A stretch of 30,000 nucleotides of DNA from Zygnema cylindricum (Eukaryota > Streptophyta > Zygnematophyceae > Zygnematales > Zygnemataceae): the NCBI GenBank assembly GCA_037447655.1, contig JBBHKE010000071.1, forward strand, positions 1-30,000. Reading direction: 5' to 3'. Both the position numbers and the translations under genes were made by a program. How positions within the stretch are numbered: the first letter of the stretch is position 1; each line of letters begins with the position of its first letter. The notes under the pieces are model-generated. The model worked only from the letters and a program-made list of their open reading frames with translations. It was not told the origin of the DNA and did no database searches. Shown here piece by piece: positions 8,746 through 16,794 of this stretch.

Positions 8746-10240
8746 CTATTTCAATCCATATTTTTCTCTACGGTATTTTAACTTAGGAGAGGGCACAGGT
8801 TTAGTCATCATATCAGCCACCAATTCCCCATCACCCCCGTACACAAGATTCACAATTTTGTTTTCAACCTTTCCCCTCAAAAAAAAAAATCTTATGTCCA
8901 TATGTTTGGCCTTAACATGATGTTTTGGATTGGCTGCAATTGCAATGGCAGCCTGATTATCACAAAACACTTCATGCACTCCCTCCTTCATATAACCTAG
9001 CTCTTGCAATAATGACTTGACCCACATCAATTCTTTCACAGCAGAACACAAGGCCATGTACTCAGCCACCATAAAGGACTAAGCAACCACCTTTTGTTGC
9101 TTGTTACTCTTAGAACAACCACCTTCCCCCTCATACAATACATACCCAGAAGTGCATTTCTCATAGGTGCATCCCTATAACTGGCATCAGTCCAAGTGGT
9201 GATGTCAGTGTGCTCCCCTCCTAGATGTAACAATAAATCTGTGGTTCCTACCGTATATCTCATGACTCACTTGGCTGCTTCCCAACCTCTCTTCTTAAGA
9301 TCTTTAAGACTCCTACTGAGAACTCTAACTGCTGCTGCTATGTCTAGTCTAGTACAATTCATAAATGTGATTAAGCTTCCTACAAATTTCCTGTAAGGAA
9401 TAGACTTCATAAACTGTCTTTCTTCTGGACTCATCTGATCATCTAAGATTATCACTCCTCCCTCTACAATCCCATCACTTATTTTCTTTAAGTCCATTGG
9501 AGTGGTACACTTGTTTGCCTTAACTAATTGGAATTTATCAATCATATTTCCTATAGCATTTTTCTAAGTGAGTCTAATTATCCTTTTCCCCTTATCTCTT
9601 TCCATTTGAATTCCCAGGATGTATTTTGCCTCCCCTATATCTTTCATGTCAAATCTGCTTCCAAGATCTTTCTTTAGCTAATTGATTTTTTCCATAGACT
9701 TACTTAACACCAGCAAATCATCCACATAAATTGCAATGCAAATAACACCATTCTTATCCTCCAACATATAAATAGAATGGTCAGAACTGATCCGGATATA
9801 TCTCTGACTGGTGAGAAACTCATTTAGTTTCTTATTTTATTCTTTGAGAGCCTGTTTCAATCAATATAAGGACTTTATGAGTGTGCAAACCTTGCTTTCC
9901 TCTCCTTTCTCCACAAATCCCTCTGGTTGCCGTATGAAGATTTCTTCCTCTAGATCACCATTGAGGAAGGAGGTCTTAATATCCATCTAGTGTATTTCCA
10001 TGTCTTCCGCTGCCCCAAGAGTGAGGAGAAGTCTTACGGATGGGAAGCAAACCACCAGAGCAAAAGTCTCCTCATAGTCTATCCCTTCATTTTGGGTAAA
10101 CCCCTTTGCTACCAACCGAGCATTATATCTCTCAATGGTATAATCAGGGTTCAATTTCGGTTTAAATACCCATTTGCACCCAATAGGTTTTTTTGTCCGG
10201 AGGACAGTCCATCACCTCCCAAGTATTTGCTTGCATGATG
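8746..10240 (-). pseudogene. Element C pol, reverse transcriptase and RNase H, decayed
   Basis: From right to left: RT motifs KWVFKPKLNP (near 10160), IHMDIKTSFLNGDLEEEIF region (with a stop) near 9970, EESKVCTLIKSLY near 9890, IYVDDLLVLSKSMEK near 9715 (catalytic YVDD intact), then 9545-9267 KANKCTTPMDLKK and VGSLITFMNCTRLDIAAAV. RNase H runs over 9263-8746: TTWTDASYRDAP, MVAEYMALCSAVKELMWVKS, CDNQAAIAIAANPKHHVKAKHMDIR, ADMMTKPVPSPK. Single stops and shifts separate these blocks (near 9266, 9565, 9680, 9840, 9990). Active-site residues are largely kept, so decay is moderate. Confidence 0.88.
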
Positions 10241-11112
10241 GAGGCCATTTCATCATTTATGGCTTTGACCCATCTGTCTTTCTCTGAACTGTTCATTGCC
10301 TCAGAGTATGACTTAGGTTCATCAAGGTGGGAAAACTTATTTACCTTGTGAGCAGCCTGTATTTCTTGTAGCCTTTTGCTGCTCTTTCGTCCTCCCTCAA
10401 ATTCCGAAGTTGTGATGGAGGGAAGTCTCGGGTTCCTCCTTACTTTCTCATCGGCTCCCCTATCCATGGGAGCCGGTTCCGACTCCTCCTCTGTCTCCTC
10501 GGAGTGTATAGAGATATGAGGATATCCCGGTGTATCTCTCCCATCTTGGATCTCCTCTGATTGTGCAATCATGTTATCACTTGTGTCCATTCGGGGAAGT
10601 TTCGAGTCCTCCTCACTCTCGGACTCAAAACTGATTTTTATCTTCTTAGTGTATTTGAAGGGATCAAATGACTTTTCTTCATCCATGACAACTAGATGCT
10701 TTACCAGAATGATATCTTGTTTAGCTAAGTCATAGACTCTATATCCCTTGACATCCTCATCATATCCCATAAAATATCCCGGTTTCTCTTTAGCATCTAG
10801 TTTCCATTTTTTCTTATATGTGTCAAGACTATATACTTGACTACCGAATACTTTCAAGTGAGAAATATTTGGTTACCTTCCAACCCATCTCTCATAAGGT
10901 GTCATTCCTTTAACGGCTGTAGTGAGTACTCTATTTTTAATGTAGTTAGCACAGTTCACGGCCTCTGCTCAAAATCTTCTTCCTATTTTCTTATAAGCCA
11001 GCATACTACACACACTATCTCCCAAAGTCTAATTTAACCTCTCAGCTACCCCATTTTGTTCTGGATTATTGGGTACAGTTGCTGAACTCCCTCATCTCTC
11101 AACTATTCCTTG
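10162..11112 (-). pseudogene. Element C integrase C-terminal part and linker to RT
   Basis: 10857-10162 is one open stretch of 231 codons: MKVFGSQVYSLDTYKKKW, GYFMGYDEDVKGYRVYDL (the copia GKGY-type module), IILVKHLVVMDEEKSFDPFKY, a long acidic linker (SESEEDSK, EETEEESEP), then SYSEAMNSSEKDRWVKAINDEMASIMQANTWE, the start of the RT region. Upstream, 10860-11112, the frame is broken but shows the end of the integrase core (NPEQNGVAER-like, holding the catalytic Glu) near 11050. It breaks at 11112, where a foreign LTR head begins. The acidic linker is among the best-kept open stretches in the window. Confidence 0.85.
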
Positions 11113-11428
11113 TTGAAATTGATTGATTTCTAGAGTATTTTCTAGGTATAAATAGGTTAGTATAAAAGGAAAAAGAAAACGGCAGACAGTTTGTCTTCAC
11201 CTCCTCTCTCTATACCCCATACTTGTTGTATTCCCTGAACGATAGAGAGGGTGGTAAAGCCATGGCTGCCTTAGTTCTGCAGGTAGGACTAAAGAGTGAC
11301 AAATGTCACTCTCAAACAAAAGGTTGAGTCCGAAAGGACTCAAACCTCCGACCGGTAGAGTACGACGTAGCCGGTAGCTCTAACCACTCTGTCGTGAAGT
11401 CCGTTAAAATACATGGGGTGTGGTATGT
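11113..11428 (+). mobile_element. LTR head J (type 2-like), truncated
   Basis: It starts TGTTGAAATTGATTG and aligns with the start of C's LTR: the TATTTTCTAGGT block, the GTGACAAATGTCAC stretch near 11296, and the tRNA-like module. It stops at 11428 where a second LTR start (K) follows. No polypurine tract precedes it, so this is a 5' LTR or a solo fragment. Confidence 0.65.
11330..11400 (-). other. tRNA-like module antisense in LTR J
   Basis: The - strand reads GACAGAGTGGTTAGAGC, then GGAGGTTTGAGTCC about 40 nt on. It is the best-preserved D-arm/T-arm pair of the type 2 modules and, as elsewhere, opposite in strand to its LTR. Confidence 0.5.
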
Positions 11429-11775
11429 TGAAATTTATGTATTTTCTAGGTCTGTATTGGAAAAATAAATAGAGTAAGTTAGCAAAGGCAACCTGCTTCT
11501 CGCTCAACTCTCTCCGGTCCCCATACTTGTTGCAGTCACTGAAGACCAGAGAGAGAGCTAGAGCCATGGCTGTCTAAAGAGGATAGGCTAAATTCGTAGT
11601 TTGTACCAAAATGGTTGTGACGGTTCTAGGATTTGATCCTGGTACCTACATCTTATAATAGACATTAGCTTTAGCCTATAGCTTAGATAATTGGTGACAT
11701 ACGTAGGGTACAATAGGTTTTTATAAGCGTACAAGTAGAGAGTTTTAACAAACTAACAAATAACCAAAAACTGCT
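11429..11775 (+). mobile_element. LTR head K (type 3), truncated
   Basis: It starts TGTTGAAATTTATGTATTTTC. The same 49-bp start occurs reversed at 28235-28283, which confirms it as an LTR terminus. It holds its own tRNA-like module on the - strand (about 11620-11690, with GGATCAAATCC as B-box-like core). It passes into type 1 LTR sequence near 11776 without a visible terminus. Confidence 0.6.
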
Positions 11776-12161
11776 CTAGACCAGATTTGAACCATGGTCT
11801 GTGGTTATAATTGTAGAGGTAAGCCTTAACCAATAAGGCGTTATCAAAACGATACACCTGACGGGTTTCATAAATACATAAACATTAACGCAACAGCTAA
11901 TTAACAGCAGTCTAACCAAAAGGAGCAATTTCGGCATGTACGCGAATCTGAACCGTGTAAAATATGTTTTGATCGGACGACCGGCATTATAGCCGCCACG
12001 CGAAGTGAGTTTTTTGGCGGCATACGGAGATAGAGTCACGCGGTGCCACGTGGCGCCACATTATTTGATACTGGAGAAGATGGGAGGAGGAACCATGGCT
12101 TCCGATTTGACAGGTGTCACCTTGTAGACCTTGTCGTACAATGGTCGTACAATAAGTACAT
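11776..12161 (+). repeat. Inverted type 1 LTR fragment, arm of a large inverted repeat
   Basis: Reverse complement of about 14008-14395 in the LTR of L, with high identity by eye. It covers the tRNA-like module (11787-11850), the TATATAAA-type region, the GCC hairpin, the G-box and the start of the GTAC cluster. At 12161 it is joined directly to the GAG-pre-integrase start of L. The arms are separated by about 1.85 kb. Confidence 0.8.
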
Positions 12162-13649
12162 AGCTTGCTGTGAAGATTCCTTTCCTAGTTCCTGTTTCAA
12201 ACTCCTTTTCATCTAGGACAGCTGTTGAGACTAGGTTCTTGCTAATTTGTGGAATGTAGAGAACGTCTGAGAGTGTTACAATTGAGGCCTTTCCATCAAC
12301 TAGAACCTTCAAGTCAACAGTTCCAACAAGACTTGTGGTTTCTACTCTACCATCTCCGTACTCTATCTCAACTGTTGGGATCTTTCTCAGTTTAGTGAAC
12401 CACCGCTTATCTTTGCACATATGCATTGAAGCCCCTGAGTCTATGATCCACCCATCCTCGGGTGGATCCCTCTTACCTCCGAATGCACACTTTTGTCTCC
12501 GTGGAATGTCGACATGCTTTTCAGTGTTTTTCGGATTAAGGAGAAGCTCCTCAAGCTCCTCTTCAGGTTCATTTTTTTCTTCCACTTCCTCATCAAGAAC
12601 TTGAGTCAGGAAAGCCTTTTTCTTTCCTTCGTCCTTTGAGGTTCCATGACCATCTTTCAGTCGAAGATCTGCAAGTCTGACACAATCTTCCATATAGTGT
12701 CCCGGTTTCTTGCAGAAGTGACATAATCCTCCTCGAGAAGTTCCTCTCCCCTGTCTATCAAATCTGCCACCTCTTTGTCCTCTTCCACCAAAGTTTCGAT
12801 AGGGATCTTTCCCTCTCTCCTCATCACGCTTCCGCCAATCAGCTCTTGCAGACAATGCTTGAACACTTGGACTCCCTCTCCTAGGCTCTATGGTGCTTTC
12901 ACTAAAATCATTCCCACAGTATCATCCCAATTCCAATTGCTATCTCCTATGTCCTGCAATCGGTTAATGATATTCTCATACTCTTCAGGTAGTTTCATCA
13001 TTAATGTGTTCACTCTTTGTCTCTCAGACCATGAGTAACCTGCACTCTCTAACTCTCCAAACAATGCTCCTAAATCATTGCAATAATTATTCATACTTCC
13101 TCCCTTATAAGTATAAGCTGCAATCTTATTTCTGCCAACTATTGCTGCTGCAATGATCCACTCTAATATTTGTTAACTAGTGATATCCAAATCTGAGATG
13201 AAGATTTCACATGCATAAGGGGAATGGCAATGCCCTTTGCTACACTTTTAAAAATTAAGAACTTAGCAACCTTGTCTTTGTAGTTCCACTTTTCATACTC
13301 TGATCTTTCGGTCTGAACCTTTGTCGTTGTTGCTGGTGGTGCTGCTGCCGGTATCGCCTTCGGCAATGGTGTTACTTGAGTTGCAACTCCTTCCTTTTCT
13401 CCTTCCATGACAATCTCTTCTCCTTCCTCATCTTCATCCTCGGTGATGGTGGCAGCTGTTCTACCAACTGTAGAGGCGGAGGTGCCAGAAAAACGTGTCC
13501 CTCCAAACCCAGGTGGAGGTGGGGATCGAATTTGTCCAGACACTATGCACCATAGATGCTTCTCAAATAATTCTCCCTCCATCATCATTTCCCAATAAAG
13601 AAAGTCTGATCCATCAAATATGGGCACCCTAGAGGGTGGGCCCATAACC
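12161..13649 (-). pseudogene. Element L gag-protease remnant fused to an inverted LTR
   Basis: Gag opens in the LTR (ATG at 13667-13669) and reads through the PBS: VMGPPSRVPIFDGSDFLYW, PPPPGFGG, EDEDEEGEE, SEYEKWNYKDKVAKFLIFKS (to 13163). After stops and a shift come NNYCNDLGALFGELES and LMMKLPEEYENIINRL (13094-12888). The longest open frame of the window (264 codons, 12855-12061) holds basic RGG-rich nucleocapsid, the knuckle CHFCKKPGHYMEDC (12682-12723), an acidic segment, protease GWIIDSGASMHMC with VEIEYGDGRV and LSDVLYIPQ, and SKNLVSTAVLDEKEF. It ends in 33 codons of antisense LTR. Integrase, RT and RNase H are absent. Gag-protease is unusually well kept relative to its neighbours. Confidence 0.88.
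13635..13649 (-). promoter_or_regulatory. Element L primer-binding site, half-tRNA iMet type
   Basis: GGTTATGGGCCCACC on the - strand, abutting the LTR end at 13650. Confidence 0.85.
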
Positions 13650-14540
13650 TGAAATTCTGTGGTCTCCATTGACCCACAGAATGAGCAGCCTATGTAAAGC
13701 CTCTAGGATAACATTTGCCCCTTCTACTTTCCCGCTGAATAAGCGCCGCCCAGGCACACAAATATTCTGATCACTCTCATCCCTGTGAGGACAAGACTCC
13801 CCTGAGTCAAACGCAAAAAGAATCACTGAATTTGCTCACCTGAGCAGTAAGTTATGGCTGGTCAAAGATGACCTTTATAGTTTCAAGCTCTCTTAGAGAG
13901 AGAGGTACCTAAATATTACTAAGTCTCGGTCTGCCTACTCACGACTACCTACTATTAAACCCTAGTACAATAGGAACAATATAAAGTACAAGAAGGTACA
14001 ATGGGCGATGTACTTATTGTACGACCATTGTACGACAAGGTCTACAAGGTGACACCTGTCATATCGGAAGCCATGGTTCCTCCTCCCATCTTCTCCGGTA
14101 TCAAATAATGTGGCGCCACGTGGCATCGCGTGACGCTATATCCGTATGCCGCCAAAAAGCTCACTTCGCGTGGCGGCTATAATGTCGGCTGTCCAATCAA
14201 AACATATTTTACACGGTTCAGATTCGGGTACATGCAGAAATTGCTCCTTTTGGTTAGTCTGCTGTTAATTAGCTATTTCGTTAATGTTTTTATATTGGTG
14301 AAACCCGTCACGTGTATCATTTCGTAACGCCTTAATGGTTAAGGCGTTAGGCTATAAATAATCTAGAGGTCACATGTTGAAATCTAGACCTAGGCATCAT
14401 TTTAGCCAAAATACCCTTTACTGCAAAAACTGCCACTTTCTAAATATGGTGGCAGCCATGGCGCGCCTTTGATCCTTACTCTCTTTTTTTAAAACAAAAC
14501 TAAAATAAGGAAGTGAACTATTAATTACCTCTTTTCAACA
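13650..14540 (-). repeat. Element L 5' LTR (type 1, 891 bp)
   Basis: It runs from TGAAATTC at the PBS side to TTTTCAACA at 14540. It has a TATA box at 13873-13879 (- strand), five GTAC sites in 50 bp (13985-14033), a G-box at 14117-14122 with a TGACG next to it, the GCCGCCA/TGGCGGC hairpin near 14148-14175, and a degenerate tRNA-like module at 14327-14395. Its right end abuts C's protease coding sequence. Confidence 0.9.
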
Positions 14541-15832
14541 TAAGTCTTACCTTTCACTAAGACTTTAAGATCTACCAATCCCACTAGATATGTAGTAACT
14601 TCTCTCACATCCCCATACTCTATCTCTATAGTAGGGATCTTTTTGAGTTTGGTAAAGAGGTTGTTATCACGACACATATGCATCGATGCACTTGAATCAA
14701 TAATCCATCCTTCCTGTGAAGCTTCCTGAATAACTACAAGAGCACACTTTTGTTTTCGATTGATCTCCGTCTCCTCTAGATTCTAGTCAACAACAAGCTC
14801 TCCATCCTCCTCTCAGAGGACTCATCCTCCTCGATCTCCATTTTCACTTATGTGACAACAAGTGCCTTCTTCTTTCCTACGGAAGAACCTCCACGGTTTT
14901 CTTGGAGCCTCTGTTCTGCAACTTTGGTACACTCTCCTATAAAGTGTCTCGGCTTTTTGCAAAAATGGCAAAGACCTTTTGAGGGCCTCGATCCTCCGGA
15001 CTGATCTTTCTCTCCTTTGAAGCTGCCATATGGCTTCCTTGAATCCTTCCCCCATGGATCTGCTCTGGCAGCTAGAGCTTGAATGCTCTTGCCTCCTCTC
15101 CAGATCTCAATCGTGTTCTCTTGCACAAGTATCATTTGGACAATGGTGTTCCACTTCCACGAGCAGTCATCCATTTCTTGCACTTGATGCACTATGTTCT
15201 CATACTCATCAGGTAACTTCATTATGAGGGTGTTGACTTTCATCTTCATTGTACCTATCTACGTGACACTCTATATCTCCATATACAAGCAAGAGATATC
15301 ATTATAGTAATCTAACATTTTTCCCCCTTTGTATGTGTAATCCCCTGACCTTTGCTCAGCCAACTGGAGCTCCTAAATGGTGCCAGCTCCATAGATCTCC
15401 ACTGAAGTCTCCCACAACTCCGCGGCCTTGAAAATGTGAAGATGGGAGGTTGCCAGAGCTTGAGTGAGGTGCCTCAGAATGAAATGCGTGGCAGCCATGT
15501 TTATGTATTCCCACATTTGAATATCGTTTTCTTTGGTCTTCACAGTCGCCGCTACGGATGCTGTCGCGATAGGAGTAAGAGGTATCTCCTTCCCTTTCCC
15601 TTTTTTGGACAAATTGCTGTCCCCACTCTCTGCCTCCTTTGTTGGAGCAAATGGTGCTACATAAAACCTTAATCCACCAAACCCTGGTGGGGTTCCCAAT
15701 GATAGACGTTTCACTTGTCCAGTGACAATACCCCAATATCGTTTCTCACACAAAGCCCGTGTCATCATGGCTTCCCAATAATTAAACCGAGATTCGTTGA
15801 AGATGGGCACCTTAGAGGGTGGGCCCATAACC
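14541..15832 (-). pseudogene. Element C gag and protease, decayed
   Basis: Gag opens in the LTR (ATG 15850-15852) and reads VMGPPSKVPIF, MMTRALCEKRYWGIVTGQV, TPPGFGG, then ENDIQMWEYINMAATHFILRH to a stop near 15373. A second block (15249-14848) has VNTLIMKLPDEYENIVHQVQEM, basic nucleocapsid, and knuckle CHFCKKPRHFIGEC (14929-14970). Protease follows near 14770-14545: GWIIDSSASMHMC, in which the active-site Gly of the usual DSGAS is Ser, then PTIEIEYGD and DLKVLVKG. It ends at 14541 against the LTR of L. The DSSAS change suggests a dead protease even without the other breaks. Confidence 0.88.
15818..15832 (-). promoter_or_regulatory. Element C primer-binding site, half-tRNA iMet type
   Basis: GGTTATGGGCCCACC on the - strand directly after the LTR end TCGCA. 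Confidence 0.85.
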
Positions 15833-16789
15833 TGCGATTCCGTAATCCCCATTGGACTACAAAATTCAGGAAGCCTCAACATAGTTTTTCACTATCTCAC
15901 TTTCAGCTTCAACTAATACTAACCAAGAAGGCAAACAATCAATCTAACTACACCCTTGTGCTATCTAGACTTCCTTGAGTCCACAACAAAAAAAATCACA
16001 GAGAACGGCCAATGAGCCGATTAATTATCAAGTGGCAAAGATGTCAATATTTATACAAGCTTAATGGGAGAGAGGCGACTACCTCCTCAATCCTCTAGGT
16101 CGTAAACCCCTCTCACAACCCCTATCTATTGATGTACAAATTAATCAAAAGAATGTACAGTATAGAAAGGTACTATGGTCGATGTACTTTCGGTACTGCC
16201 TATGTACGACATTGCCATGGTATGGGCGTCTGTCTCATTGTGAATTGTCCTGATGCTCTCCGAGATTCCTGCTTTCCAATGTTATCTTGCCATGTGGCGT
16301 CAAGTCATGTCATGCGCGAAAACCACCAAAGCGGCTATTACGGGATCTTGGCAATGATGTGTGCCGTCGGATCCCAATCAACTTTTAATCATAGCCGTTC
16401 AAAAACAAATGTCTACATTAGTTTAGTACGAATATATAATTGCACTGTATTTCAATTGATTCACATGCTACTTATTAGTAGTTTCGTTAATCAGATTAGT
16501 GTACTTGATAGTGTTTAAATAACATTTAAGCCCTATGTACTCTAACGAACTTCTACGACAGACTGGTTAGTGTTTGACGACTACGCCTCGCTCTGTCGGT
16601 CGGAGCTTTGAGTCTTGTCGGACTCACCTTTTGATAAAGAGTGACTTATGTCACTCTTTAGTCTTGCTTATGGAGCTGAGGTAGCCAAGGCTCTTTCACC
16701 TTCTCTCAACTTCAATGACAACAACAATTGCTTTTCTTTTACCATTTTCCAGACCTAGAAAATACCCTACGAATCTAGCTATTTCAACA
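15833..16789 (-). repeat. Element C 5' LTR (type 2, 957 bp)
   Basis: Partner of 7717-8714. Termini are TGCGATTC and TTTCAACA. TATA box TATAAATA (- strand) at 16048-16055, 222 bp from the U5 end; GTAC motifs at about 16131-16207; tRNA-like module at 16554-16622 (+ strand). The right end is followed by the TSD AGAAG. Confidence 0.9.
16554..16622 (+). other. tRNA-like module antisense in element C 5' LTR
   Basis: GACAGACTGGTTAGTG, then GACTACGCCTCGCTCTGTCGG and a degenerate T-arm GAGCTTTGAGTC. It aligns with 8447-8516. Confidence 0.45.
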
Positions 16790-16794
16790 AGAAG

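Larger units (their letters stand above)
7717..16789 (-). mobile_element. Element C: Ty1/copia retrotransposon inserted in B's integrase
   Basis: It is bounded by TG at 7717 and CA at 16789 and flanked by AGAAG at 7712-7716 and 16790-16794, the 5-bp TSD size of copia integrases. Its LTRs are 7717-8714 (998 bp) and 15833-16789 (957 bp). Inside, right to left, are PBS, gag, protease, then a 3.4-kb block of other LTR pieces and element L (11113-14540), then integrase end, RT, RNase H and polypurine tract. About 0.9 kb of C's own protease end, GAG-pre-integrase and integrase core is missing at the block, so that event was not a clean insertion. Confidence 0.88.

Noticed and set aside
15356-15736. 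126-codon - strand frame overlapping C's gag
   Set aside because: It is a shadow of the real Gag frame (15882-15373), which has the conserved VMGPP and MMTRALCEKR segments.
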